NCBI GenBank assembly: GCA_041389495.1
Contig: JAWKRT010000001.1
Location: 868,001 to 932,000, forward strand
DNA from: Myxococcota bacterium
GTDB lineage: Bacteria > Myxococcota_A > UBA9160 > UBA4427
DNA length: 64,000 bases
Direction: 5' to 3'
Shown: piece after piece, positions 1 through 7,758 of the stretch
How the letters are laid out: the number at the start of each line of letters is the position of its first letter
How positions within the stretch are numbered: position 1 is the first letter of the stretch
The notes under the pieces: model-generated
What the model saw: only the letters and a program-made list of their open reading frames with translations
Database searches by the model: none
Told to the model about the DNA's origin: nothing
Made by a program: the position numbers and the translations under genes

Positions 1-688
1 CGAGGAACACGTTGCCGATGTGGAGGTCGCCGTGGACGTAGGTCCGCGGGCCCGTGTCCCACAGCTCGTGGAACCACGCGTGGTGCTCGACGTAGAGCTC
101 GCCGACCGCGCGGTACGCGGGCGAGAGCGCGTCGGCGTTCTGGTCGAGCACGAAGCGCATGAGCCCCGAGGTCGCGGCGCTGCCCGGCCCGCGCTCGGGA
201 GCGCGCAGCCACGGCGCGACCGCGTCGCGTGCCGCCTGGCCCTCGAAGCGCGCGTGGAAGTGCGCGAGGTCCTCGAGCGCGCGCGCCGCCGCGTCGGCGC
301 CGACGCCCCACGACCCGTCCGAGAATCGGCACCCGCGCGACGCGAGGTCCTCGAGCAGCAGCACGAACAGGTCGCCTTCGGCGGCGGCATACGGGCAGTG
401 CGGCACGAGCAGGTCGAGCGTCCCCGCGACGTCGCGGTAGAACTGCGCCTCGCGCTCGCCCATCCCGATGGCGCCGACCATCTGTCGGTGTCCCTCGTCG
501 AGCGGTGCGAGCTTCACGAAGAGCGACGCGGGCCCCGCGCCCGGCTCCTCGTAGCGGAGTGCGATGCGCGCGCGCTGGTTCGTCGCGAACGCGTGGTCGA
601 GCACCTCGACCGAAGCGACGCGCGCGCCGAGCGCATCGCTCAGCCATTCGGGGGTGAGCTCGGACGGCTTTGCGGGCAACGGCGTCAT
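1..688 (-). CDS. Phosphotransferase (APH/EcKL-like) family protein, 3' end cut by window
   Basis: The 229 visible residues are the N-terminal part of an aminoglycoside-phosphotransferase-like (protein-kinase-like fold) enzyme. The Brenner motif VHGDLHIGN sits at about residues 218-226, with the catalytic Asp at 221 and the metal-binding Asn at 226, just inside the window edge. Upstream parts fit the N-lobe (LFVKLAP contains the ATP-binding Lys). Start is the ATG at 688, preceded by an AGGAG ribosome site about 6 nt upstream. Family members in such genomes phosphorylate small molecules or are linked to acyl-CoA dehydrogenases; the substrate here cannot be told. The C-terminal part lies outside the window. 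Confidence 0.85.
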   Translation of the reverse strand, partial: MTPLPAKPSELTPEWLSDALGARVASVEVLDHAFATNQRARIALRYEEPGAGPASLFVKLAPLDEGHRQMVGAIGMGEREAQFYRDVAGTLDLLVPHCPYAAAEGDLFVLLLEDLASRGCRFSDGSWGVGADAAARALEDLAHFHARFEGQAARDAVAPWLRAPERGPGSAATSGLMRFVLDQNADALSPAYRAVGELYVEHHAWFHELWDTGPRTYVHGDLHIGNVFL

Positions 689-868
689 GAACGGCTCCTC
701 GTGCGCACCGGGCTCGCGCGTCGTCGCGGTACGGAGCGCGCCACCGTACTCCGCGCGGTGCGGCGGCGTCCATCGGAACGGTCCGGGGGGCCTGGATGCG
801 CGTTCGCGCGGACGGCGCGCCGGATGGCGCGACGGCGCGCCGTCGGGCCACCGGACGCGCGCGCGCCG

Positions 869-1804
869 TCAGGCGACGTCCGCGAACGCGTGGTCGGGGT
901 ACTTCGCGCGCAGCGCCGCGAGCACGCCCTGCCGCCAGGGCGTGCGCGTGGGCCCCGTGATCGCGCGCCGCAGCGTGGGGTCGCCGAGCGCGGCCTGATA
1001 GGCGGCCGCCTCGCCCCGCCGGTAGTTCGGCGCGAGCCCCGACGCGGCGATCACGAGCTCGTGGATCTCGCGCTCGGTCGCGACCTCGTCGCTCACCCAG
1101 TTCACGATCGTCGCCGGCACGGCGGCGGCGCCGAGCAGCGGCTCGACGTGCGCGACGATGTCGCGCTCGGAGATGAGCGAATAGCATGCGGTCGGGGACG
1201 GGCGGTCCATCTCGACGCCGGCGCGCAGCTGCTCGAAGAGCAGCGCGGGCACGCCGCCGTGGCCCGCCGTTCCGTAGGCCATGCCGAGCCGCGCGATCGT
1301 CACGGGCAGCGAGAGCGTGCGCGCGAGCGCGCGCACGACGCCCTCGGTCGCGACCTTGCCCGCCCCGTAGCTGTGCGCGTACGGCGGGTGGCTGCCGAGC
1401 GCGGCTTCGCGCTCCCGGCACGGGTGGCGCGGATCGTCGGGCACGGTGTAGACGGCCAGCGACGACACGTAGAGCATCGCCTCCGCGTCGCGGCAGTGCG
1501 TCATCAGGAGGCCCGTGCCCTCCGCGTTCGTCGCGACGGTGCCGTCGTAGTCGTCGGCGACCGGGAAGATGTGGCAGGCCGCGTGGACGACGTAGTCGAA
1601 GTCGCGCGGGAGGCCGTCGAGCTCGTCCGAGCCGAGCGCCCACGCGAAGGTCCGCACGCCGAGCGCCTCGAGCTCCGCGCGGAGCGCCGGCGCGGTGAAG
1701 CGCGCCGTGCACCAGACCTCGTTCGCGCCGACGAGGCTCTCTGCGATCGGGCGCGCGACCTGGCCCGTCGCGCCCGTCACCAGGATCTTCCGGCCCTCGA
1801 TCAT
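869..1804 (-). CDS. NAD(P)-dependent epimerase/dehydratase-like extended SDR
   Basis: A 311-residue extended short-chain dehydrogenase. The N-terminal nucleotide-binding motif TGATGQVA is at residues 10-17, the serine strand YVSSLAVY at about 112-119, and the catalytic pair Tyr146/Lys150 (SYGAGK). Such proteins oxidise or epimerise nucleotide sugars or reduce small carbonyl compounds; the substrate is not identifiable. The gene follows the SDR at 1836-2651 on the same strand with a gap of 31 nt, so co-transcription is likely. The third glycine of the canonical TGxxGxxG motif is replaced (GQVA), which occurs in some members. Confidence 0.85.
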   Translation of the reverse strand: MIEGRKILVTGATGQVARPIAESLVGANEVWCTARFTAPALRAELEALGVRTFAWALGSDELDGLPRDFDYVVHAACHIFPVADDYDGTVATNAEGTGLLMTHCRDAEAMLYVSSLAVYTVPDDPRHPCREREAALGSHPPYAHSYGAGKVATEGVVRALARTLSLPVTIARLGMAYGTAGHGGVPALLFEQLRAGVEMDRPSPTACYSLISERDIVAHVEPLLGAAAVPATIVNWVSDEVATEREIHELVIAASGLAPNYRRGEAAAYQAALGDPTLRRAITGPTRTPWRQGVLAALRAKYPDHAFADVA

Positions 1805-1835
1805 CGCCGCACGCCTCCGCTTCGATCCCGCGCGG

Positions 1836-2651
1836 TCACTCGATGCGCAGCAGGTTCTCGCGCTGTCCCATCGCGACCTCGGCGCAGTAGCCGAAGTCGA
1901 CCGGGATGTTGAGCCCCGAGACGAAGCCCGCGAGGTCGCTGCCGAGCAGCACGACGACGCGCCCCATCTCGGCGGGCTCGGCGAAGCGCCCGTTCGAGGG
2001 GCAGAAGGGCGCGATCGCGTCGCGCGGGAAGTCCTTCGTCAGCTGCGTCATGAAGTTCGTGTCGGTCGGCGACGGGCTGATGCAGTTGATGCGGACGCCG
2101 CGCTTCGCGAGCGAGCCCGCGCGCTCCTGCGTGTAGACGATGATGCACTGCTTCGAGAAGCCGTACGGGTCGACGGGCCCGAGGTCGGGCGCGTCCGCGA
2201 GCCAGGCGGCGGCCGCGTCGAACGTCTCGAGCGCGAGGAAGCGGCGGACGCGATCGAGGTTGCCCTTCCACGCCATGCCGGCGGTCGACGCGATCGACGT
2301 GATCGAGCCGCCGGCGCGCAGGCGCGGGATCACCGCGTCGGTCAGGTGGCGCAGACCGACGAAGTTGATCATCACCGTGTCGACCGCCGGGAACGGCGGG
2401 TGCGGCACGCCCGCGCAGTTGAACAGCGCGTCGATCTCCGCCGGCAGCGCGGCGAGCGCCGCGTCGATCGACTCGCGGCTCGCCATGTCGGTGCGCACGA
2501 AGCGGTGCACCGGCGCCTTCACGTCCGCGATGTCGAGCGCGTGCACCTCGGCACCCAGGTCGACGAGCAGCTCGGCGGCCGCCGCGCCCATGCCGCTCGC
2601 GGCGCCCGTCACGACCACGCGCTTCCCCGCGTATCCCAGTACGTCGTTCAT
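1836..2651 (-). CDS. SDR oxidoreductase, coniferyl-alcohol/3-alpha-hydroxysteroid dehydrogenase-like
   Basis: A 271-residue classical SDR with TGAASGMG at 15-22, NCAG at 78-81, catalytic Ser122 and Tyr163/Lys167 (YGFSK). The long segment between the Ser and Tyr and the sequence around RINCISPSPTDT resemble the group annotated as coniferyl-alcohol dehydrogenase or 3-alpha-hydroxysteroid dehydrogenase, which oxidise secondary or benzylic alcohols with NAD(P). The ATG at 2651 is preceded by GAGGAGA. It sits between an SMP-30-like gene (34 nt upstream) and another SDR, forming a probable three-gene minus-strand operon. Substrate assignment is by resemblance only. Confidence 0.85.
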   Translation of the reverse strand: MNDVLGYAGKRVVVTGAASGMGAAAAELLVDLGAEVHALDIADVKAPVHRFVRTDMASRESIDAALAALPAEIDALFNCAGVPHPPFPAVDTVMINFVGLRHLTDAVIPRLRAGGSITSIASTAGMAWKGNLDRVRRFLALETFDAAAAWLADAPDLGPVDPYGFSKQCIIVYTQERAGSLAKRGVRINCISPSPTDTNFMTQLTKDFPRDAIAPFCPSNGRFAEPAEMGRVVVLLGSDLAGFVSGLNIPVDFGYCAEVAMGQRENLLRIE

Positions 2652-2685
2652 CGGTGTCTCCTCGCGCGCGCCGTGTCGCGCGCCG

Positions 2686-3579
2686 TCATCGCACAGGGCC
2701 CGCCGGCCAGGGCGCGAGCGCGAGCCCCGGCGTGGGAAGGCCTTCGATCGCGCACACGCGCCCGGGCGCGAGCTCGGTCGTGAACAGCGTGCGCGCGTCC
2801 TCGCCGCCGAAGCAGCAGTTCGTGGGATAGGCGCCGGGCCCGAGGTCGATCGCGTCGAGCGGCTCGCCGCCCGGGCCGAGGATGCGGATGCAGTGGTCCA
2901 TCGGGCACGCGCAGTAGATGCGGCCGTCTTCGTCGAACGCGAAGCCGTCGCCCGGCGACTCGCCCGGGAGCTGCTCGACGAGCCAGTCCCGCTCGCCGCT
3001 CGCCGGATCGATCCACAGCAGCCCGCGCGCCTCGACGACGAGCAGCCGCCCGTCGGGCGAGAGCGCGACGCCGTTGTCGTAGTCGAAGCCGTCGGCGATG
3101 CGGCGGAGCGCGCCGTCGCGCGAGTAGGCCCAGAGCCGACCCTCGCCGCCCGCGCTCTCCGTCCCGCCGTGCGGCGGCGGGTCCGTGAAGTAGATCGTGC
3201 CGTCGGCCGCGACGACGAGGTCGTTCGGCGCCTGCAGGCCTTCGCTCGCGAGCGTCTCGAGCCGGCCGTCGGGGTGGAGGCGCTGCAGCCCGGGCGGCCC
3301 GGGCGTGTACGGAACGAGCGACGCGTCGATGCCGAGCGCGTCGGCGAAGCGCGTGAAGTCGATGCCGCCGTTGTTCGCGACGACGAAGCCGCCGTCGGAC
3401 GCGCGCTGCGCGCTGTTGGCGCCGCCGGCGAAGCGCGCGACCCATTCGCTGCGGCCCGATGCGGGATCGATGCGCTGGAGCCCGCCGGGCGAGAGGCGCG
3501 TGATGACGAGCCGGCCGTCCTCGCACCAGACGGGGCCTTCGCCGAGCGGGACGTCGGTGGCGACGACTTCGACTCGCAT
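2686..3579 (-). CDS. SMP-30/gluconolactonase/LRE family beta-propeller hydrolase
   Basis: A 297-residue six-bladed beta-propeller of the SMP-30/gluconolactonase type, which hydrolyses lactones with a single divalent metal. The metal-ligand Glu is in LGEGPVW (Glu14), the Asn in APNDL, and the late ligands in DYDNGVALSPDG. The ATG at 3579 has GGAGG 5 nt upstream. It is the first gene of the minus-strand run with the two SDRs, which suggests an alcohol/aldehyde-lactone pathway; the actual lactone is unknown. Confidence 0.88.
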   Translation of the reverse strand: MRVEVVATDVPLGEGPVWCEDGRLVITRLSPGGLQRIDPASGRSEWVARFAGGANSAQRASDGGFVVANNGGIDFTRFADALGIDASLVPYTPGPPGLQRLHPDGRLETLASEGLQAPNDLVVAADGTIYFTDPPPHGGTESAGGEGRLWAYSRDGALRRIADGFDYDNGVALSPDGRLLVVEARGLLWIDPASGERDWLVEQLPGESPGDGFAFDEDGRIYCACPMDHCIRILGPGGEPLDAIDLGPGAYPTNCCFGGEDARTLFTTELAPGRVCAIEGLPTPGLALAPWPAGPVR

Positions 3580-3947
3580 GCGACCTCCGCTTCGGCGCGA
3601 CCCGCGCGACCCGCGCGACCCGCGCGCCGGGGCGATCGTAGAGGCAGCGCGCGCGCGTTGTCCATCGTCGATCGACCCGCGGGCGGCCGTGCGTGCGCGC
3701 GCGTCGCTCCTGCGGTGGGCGCGCCGCGCGCGGTGGCTGTTAGTCGCGCGCACGCGCGCACGCGCGCACGCCGCGCGTGTCCGGGCGCGCGGCGCATCGC
3801 GTACGAAGTGCCTCGCCGTGCTCGCCTGCCGTGCTCGCCCGCCGTGCACCGCCCGCTGCGCGCCGTCCGGAGCGCGAGCGGCGAAGGCGCGCGCGTATAC
3901 TCGACGCGCGCACGCGCGACGCGCCTCGCGCGCGGGGAGACGCGGCG
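3580..3947. other. Divergent intergenic region with short tandem repeats
   Basis: This 368-nt region separates the minus-strand SMP-30 operon from the plus-strand dehydrogenase, so it should hold two promoters. Three exact copies of the 9-mer GCGCGACCC lie at 3595-3621 with a partial fourth. Alternating CG/CA runs near 3748-3775 could favour Z-DNA. No coding region on either strand looks real. Confidence 0.6.
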
Positions 3948-4796
3948 ATGCAGCGAGCGGGCCTGGTGGGCGTCGGGCGGATGGGCGGCGTGATGCTGCG
4001 GTGCCTGCGCCGCCGCGGCTTCGAGGCGGTCGTCCACGACGCGAGCCGCGACGCGACGGCGGCCTGGGCCGCCGACCCCGGCGTGCGCGTCGCGTCGAGC
4101 CCGCGCGAGGTCGCCGAGGGCGCCGACGTCGTCGGCATCGTCGTCTTCGACGACGCGCAGGTGCTCGACGTGCTCGAGGGCGAGCGCGGACTCCTCGCGG
4201 CCGGGGGCGAGCCGCCCGTGCTGCTCGTCCACTCGACGGTGACGATGCCCGCGCTGCGCCGCGCGGCGGAGCTCGCCGCGGCGCGCGGCTTCCCGCTGCT
4301 CGACGCACCCGTGAGCGGCGGGACGGCCGAGCAGCAGGAGGCGGGCGACCTGTGCGTGATGGTCGGCGGCGAGGCGAGCGATCTCGCGCGCGCGCGCCCG
4401 GCGCTCGATGCGTTCGCGGGCCTGGTGCTGCACGTCGGGCCGCTCGGCAGCGGCCTCGACACGAAGCTGCTGCGCAACCTCGCCTCGTACTCGATGGTCG
4501 GCGCGATGCGCGAGGTGTTCGCGCTCGCGCGCGCGATGGGCATCGGCATCGACACGATCACGCGCGTGCTCGATCACACCATGGTGCTGAGCGCGAACAC
4601 GCGCGGCTCGCTCGCCGCGGGCGGCGAGGCGGCCGCGATGGACCCGGGCGCGCCGCCGCCGGCTCCCGAGCTCGCCCGCTACGTCGACGACGTCATGCGC
4701 AAGGACCTCGCGGCGATCCGCGCGCGCGCGTCCGAGCTCGGCGCTCCGCTCCCGATCGCGGAGATCGTGGCCGGCGCACTCGGGCGCGTCGCCTAG
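3948..4796 (+). CDS. NAD(P)-dependent oxidoreductase, 3-hydroxyisobutyrate dehydrogenase family
   Basis: A 282-residue beta-hydroxyacid dehydrogenase. The N-terminal Rossmann motif GVGRMG is at 8-13, the substrate-binding signature DAPVSGG at 119-125, and the catalytic Lys at about 173 in GSGLDTKLLRN. Family members oxidise 3-hydroxyisobutyrate, tartronate semialdehyde or related 3-hydroxyacids. The ATG at 3948 is preceded by GGGGAGA at a good distance; an upstream ATG at 3777 in the same frame would add low-complexity Arg-rich sequence and is rejected. It is monocistronic and convergent with the lipoprotein cluster. Confidence 0.85.
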   Translation: MQRAGLVGVGRMGGVMLRCLRRRGFEAVVHDASRDATAAWAADPGVRVASSPREVAEGADVVGIVVFDDAQVLDVLEGERGLLAAGGEPPVLLVHSTVTMPALRRAAELAAARGFPLLDAPVSGGTAEQQEAGDLCVMVGGEASDLARARPALDAFAGLVLHVGPLGSGLDTKLLRNLASYSMVGAMREVFALARAMGIGIDTITRVLDHTMVLSANTRGSLAAGGEAAAMDPGAPPPAPELARYVDDVMRKDLAAIRARASELGAPLPIAEIVAGALGRVA

Positions 4797-4806
4797 CGCG
4801 CGTCGC

Positions 4807-5361
4807 CTAGCGAGCGCGCTCGACGGCGAGCGTCTTCTCGAGCGCCGCGTAGAAGCGCTGGTACGCCTCGGGCGACTCGACCGGGCGGAGGTGGAACTGC
4901 GCCGAGGTGCGGACGAGCAGCTGGCTCGCGTTGCGGCGGCGCACGGTCGCGGTCACGCGCACGAGGTCGGCGCGCTTGCGGAACGGGCCCCACGTCCGGA
5001 ACCCGCGCGTGCCGCTCAGCAGCACGAGCGCGTCCTCCTCGTAGAGGACGTAGCTCGGCAGCTCGCGGGAGCCGGGGCGGTTGCGGTCGAGGTAGAGCTT
5101 GCCCGAGACGATGCCGAGCACGTCGTCGACGACCTCGACCTGCACGCCGAGGTCCTGGAACGTGGAGACGATGGCCTCGATCAGCCGCGCCGAATCCGTC
5201 GTGTCGAAGACGCGGCTCTGCGCGTTGCGCAGCTTCACCTGGCTCGCCTCGGCGGCGTACACCTGCTGCAGCGAGTCGCGCTGGATCGTGACGGAGCGCT
5301 CGGCCACGCAGCCGGCGAGCGCGCACAGCGCGACGGCGACGAGCCCGGCCCGCGCGCGCAT
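4807..5361 (-). CDS. Putative lipoprotein, paralogue A of a three-gene family
   Basis: A 184-residue protein with a lipoprotein signal: charged N-terminus, hydrophobic stretch and lipobox LAGC, Cys at about 18. The mature part contains a core shared with the next two genes: LRNAQSR, then FQDLGV about 25 residues later, LGIVSGK, and the C-terminal YQRFYAALEKTL. I do not recognise the family. It is the last gene of a probable four-gene minus-strand operon with its paralogues at 5376-5831 and 5840-6472 and a BamE-like lipoprotein at 6486-6878. An outer-membrane or periplasmic location is inferred from the lipobox; no function is claimed. Confidence 0.75.
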   Translation of the reverse strand: MRARAGLVAVALCALAGCVAERSVTIQRDSLQQVYAAEASQVKLRNAQSRVFDTTDSARLIEAIVSTFQDLGVQVEVVDDVLGIVSGKLYLDRNRPGSRELPSYVLYEEDALVLLSGTRGFRTWGPFRKRADLVRVTATVRRRNASQLLVRTSAQFHLRPVESPEAYQRFYAALEKTLAVERAR

Positions 5362-5375
5362 CGACCGCACCGCGC

Positions 5376-5831
5376 TCAGCTCCGCTCGACGAAGAGCGAG
5401 CGCTCGAGGGTCGTGAAGAAGTTGCGGTAGACCTCGGCGTCGGTGACGGGCTGGTTGTTGTAGACGGCGTTGATGCGCACCTCGGCGCTCGCCTCGCCGC
5501 GCATCCGCACCGTCACCGTCACGCCCATCACGTCGAACCACTGCTTCTCGGCGAAGCGCGACGCGGTGACGACGCCGAGCGGCTCGTTCGCGCGCTCGAG
5601 GATGAAGCCGAGATCCTGCAGCGCGGCGATCACGGCGCGCATCGCGGTCGCGCGGTCGGCGACGTCGACGGTGCGCGTCTGCATGTTGCGGAGCCGCATC
5701 TGCTGCTCCTCGGGGCTCAGCAGCTGCTCGGGCTCGGCGGGCGGCGACGCGCAGCCGACCGCGATCAGCGCGATCAGCGCGAGCAGGGCGGCGGCCCTCC
5801 GGCGGGACCTCGTGGCGCGGCGTCGTTCCAT
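5376..5831 (-). CDS. Putative lipoprotein, paralogue B of a three-gene family
   Basis: A 151-residue lipoprotein with an Arg-rich N-terminus, a hydrophobic core and lipobox AVGC. It is the clearest example of the shared core: LRNMQTR, LQDLGF, LGVVTASR and the C-terminal YRNFFTTLERSLFVE. The spacing of these blocks matches paralogues A and C although overall identity is low. It lies 8 nt downstream of paralogue C and 14 nt upstream of paralogue A, which supports one transcript. The family is not recognised. Confidence 0.75.
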   Translation of the reverse strand: MERRRATRSRRRAAALLALIALIAVGCASPPAEPEQLLSPEEQQMRLRNMQTRTVDVADRATAMRAVIAALQDLGFILERANEPLGVVTASRFAEKQWFDVMGVTVTVRMRGEASAEVRINAVYNNQPVTDAEVYRNFFTTLERSLFVERS

Positions 5832-5839
5832 CCCGGACC

Positions 5840-6472
5840 TCAGATCTTCTGTTCTTCGAGGAACACCGACTTGGCGAGCCTCGCGAAGAACTGCTGGTAG
5901 ATCCCGGCGTCGTGGATCATCTCCATCTTCTGCCGGCCCGGCGGGATGTTCGTGTTGCCGTTCTGGCCCTCGCTCTGCCAGACGAGGCGGTAGAAGACGA
6001 TGCGCACGCGGTGGCGGCGCCCGCCGTCGTCGACCGGGAGCGCCACGAGCGACGCGTTGATCTGCTGGTGCAGGTCGACCGGGATGATCTGGACGTTGTT
6101 CTGGTTGTTGCTCCCGAGCGCGGACACGACGAGCAGGAAGCCGCGCACGAACTCCTGCCAGTACTCGCGCGCGCTGCGCTCCTTGGCGGCCTTGAGGAAG
6201 CCGAGCGCTCGCTCGCTCTCGGTGACCTGGAAGCCGAGGTCCTGGAGCACGGCGGCCGAAGCCGAGAGCAGCTCGTCGGCGTTCGGCGCCTCGACCTCGC
6301 GCGTCTGCATGGCGCGCTGCGCGGCGCTCTCCTCGGTGAGCTGGAAGAACGTGCCGGCCGGCGTGCGCGCGATGCAGCCCGATGCGGTCGCGGCCACCGC
6401 GGCGGCCGCGACCGCCATCGCGAGCCTGCGCGACCCTCGGTGGGCCACTCCGCGCCTGCCTGCCTCGCGCAT
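5840..6472 (-). CDS. Putative lipoprotein, paralogue C of a three-gene family
   Basis: A 210-residue lipoprotein, lipobox TASGC with Cys at about 33. It has the family core (AMQTREVEA, LQDLGF, LGFLKAAK, C-terminal YQQFFARLAKSVF) but carries an extra segment of about 40 residues in the middle with a hydrophobic stretch (FLLVVSALG) and an Asn/Gln-rich patch (SNNQNNVQ). This insert could be an extended loop. The start at 6472 gives an Arg-rich N-terminus; an internal ATG 18 codons later is an alternative. It is 13 nt downstream of the BamE-like gene. Confidence 0.73.
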   Translation of the reverse strand: MREAGRRGVAHRGSRRLAMAVAAAAVAATASGCIARTPAGTFFQLTEESAAQRAMQTREVEAPNADELLSASAAVLQDLGFQVTESERALGFLKAAKERSAREYWQEFVRGFLLVVSALGSNNQNNVQIIPVDLHQQINASLVALPVDDGGRRHRVRIVFYRLVWQSEGQNGNTNIPPGRQKMEMIHDAGIYQQFFARLAKSVFLEEQKI

Positions 6473-6485
6473 CGCGCCGCGCCGC

Positions 6486-6878
6486 TCAGAACTGCGAGTA
6501 GTTGTAGGCGAAGTCGCGGACGAGCTTGTTCTCGTCGTACTTGATGATGATGGTGAGCGTCCGCTGCGTGCTCGAGCTCGAGCGGCTGCTCCGGCCGCCC
6601 GAGAGGATGATGATGCTGCCCGAGATGCCGCTCGCAGTGTCGACGCTGTCGGACGACACCTTGTCGTAGATCCACACCTCGCGCCGCTGGTCGTCGGTCG
6701 TGACGATGTTGGGCGAGCCGAGGATCGAGGCGACCTCGGCGGCCGACATCCCGACCTTGATCTCGCCCTGCACCTTGCCGACGGTGAGGCGATCGGCCGG
6801 CTCGGGCGGCGGGCCGCTCGCGCAGGCCGCGGAGAGCAGGGAAGCCAGGGACAGGGTCACCAGAGTCGCTCGCATCAT
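6486..6878 (-). CDS. SmpA/OmlA (BamE-like) domain lipoprotein
   Basis: A 130-residue lipoprotein with lipobox SAAC (Cys19 or 18 depending on which of the tandem ATGs is used). The mature part has the BamE/SmpA pattern: KVGMSAAEVASILGSP, then EVWIYDK, then a C-terminal strand KYDENKLVRDF. In BamE this fold supports the outer-membrane beta-barrel assembly machine, but stand-alone relatives of unknown role are common. A Ser-rich hairpin (GGRSSRSSSS) separates the two halves. It is the first gene of the lipoprotein operon, so the whole operon likely concerns the envelope. Start tandem ATG ATG at 6878/6875 follows a GAGAGGGG stretch. Confidence 0.8.
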   Translation of the reverse strand: MMRATLVTLSLASLLSAACASGPPPEPADRLTVGKVQGEIKVGMSAAEVASILGSPNIVTTDDQRREVWIYDKVSSDSVDTASGISGSIIILSGGRSSRSSSSTQRTLTIIIKYDENKLVRDFAYNYSQF

Positions 6879-6894
6879 CGTTCGAACCCCTCTC

Positions 6895-6926
6895 TCGATC
6901 TGTCGATCTGTCGATCTCTCGATCTC
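6895..6926. repeat. Four-copy 8-bp tandem repeat TCGATCTG/TCGATCTC
   Basis: Four contiguous 8-mers (two TCGATCTG then two TCGATCTC) lie just upstream of the BamE-like start codon, inside the likely 5' leader or promoter. Length variation by slippage could affect spacing there, but that is inference. Confidence 0.8.
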
Positions 6927-7127
6927 GCTCGCTCTTCTCTCGTCGCCCGCCGTTCCCGCGACCGCGACGGCCTGGCGGCGCAGTATACCCGCGCAATCGC
7001 GTGCGACCTCCGTCGCCCGGCGCCGTCGTGGCAGAATGCGGCGCGCGCGCACCCGCGTCCAGCTCGCACCCGCGTCCAGCTCGCGCTCGCGTCGCAGCGC
7101 TGCGACGCCCCATCCGAGGAGATCGCC

Positions 7128-7724
7128 ATGCACTTCCGTCCGCTCGTCGGCGCGTCCTTCGCGCTCGCTCTCTGGCTCGCCGCGTGCGGCAGCGGCGACA
7201 CGGGTACCGTCGTCATCAACGGCGCCGAGCTCGGCGAGCCGCAGAAGGACGAGATGGAGGCGGCCTACGGGGTGCGCCCCGCCGAGGGCGCCTACTGGTA
7301 CGACGCGGCGAGCGGGCTGTGGGGGCCGCAGGGCGGCGCGGCCGCGGGCTTCCTCCTCCCCGGGCACGACTTCGGGCCGCTCGCGCCCGACGCGTCGGGC
7401 GGCGGGACGGGCGTCTTCGTGAACGGGCGCGAGCTGCCGCCCGCCGAGTGGGCGAGCTGGTCGATGCTATTCGGCAGCGGGATCGCGCCGGGGCGCTACT
7501 GGCTCGACGGCGACGCGAGCTACGGCGTCGAGGGCTCGCCGTTCCCGACCGGCAACCTGCTGCGGGTCGTCGCGGCGCGGATGCAGGCGGGCGGCTACGT
7601 CGACGGCGCCGGGGGCGGCGACAACCTCTGGACGTCGCGCTTCTCGGCCGGCAACTCGAACGCCGACAACTCCGCGGGCTACGTCTCCGTGCCCGGCGTC
7701 GGCCCCGTCGGCTACGGGATGTGA
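7128..7724 (+). CDS. Hypothetical lipoprotein, Gly-rich
   Basis: A 198-residue secreted lipoprotein with lipobox LAAC (Cys near 20). The rest is rich in Gly, Trp, Tyr and Asp (YWYDAASGLWGPQGG, GRYWLDGDASYGVEG, SAGNSNADNSAGY). Near its start is GTVVINGAEL and later GVFVNGRELP, two similar short blocks. No known domain is recognised; the aromatic/Gly motifs look like a surface-exposed structural protein. The ATG at 7128 is preceded by GAGGAGA. It is divergent from the lipoprotein operon and convergent with the BVMO gene. Confidence 0.72.
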   Translation: MHFRPLVGASFALALWLAACGSGDTGTVVINGAELGEPQKDEMEAAYGVRPAEGAYWYDAASGLWGPQGGAAAGFLLPGHDFGPLAPDASGGGTGVFVNGRELPPAEWASWSMLFGSGIAPGRYWLDGDASYGVEGSPFPTGNLLRVVAARMQAGGYVDGAGGGDNLWTSRFSAGNSNADNSAGYVSVPGVGPVGYGM

Positions 7725-7758
7725 GGCCGGCTCCCGCCGCGCGTGCGCGGCGCGGCGC

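Noticed and set aside
20..1912. Long plus-strand open frame of 630 codons
   Set aside because: Arg/Ala-rich shadow of the minus-strand phosphotransferase and SDR genes; typical of high-GC DNA, no domain.
3777..3947. Upstream extension of the 3-hydroxyisobutyrate dehydrogenase-like gene
   Set aside because: The extra residues are Arg/Ala-rich with no family match, while the ATG at 3948 has a good ribosome site and starts directly before the Rossmann motif.
1836..4577. 913-codon minus-strand frame reading upstream of the SDR
   Set aside because: Only the last 271 codons form the SDR; the rest overlaps the real SMP-30 gene and the plus-strand dehydrogenase and is low-complexity.
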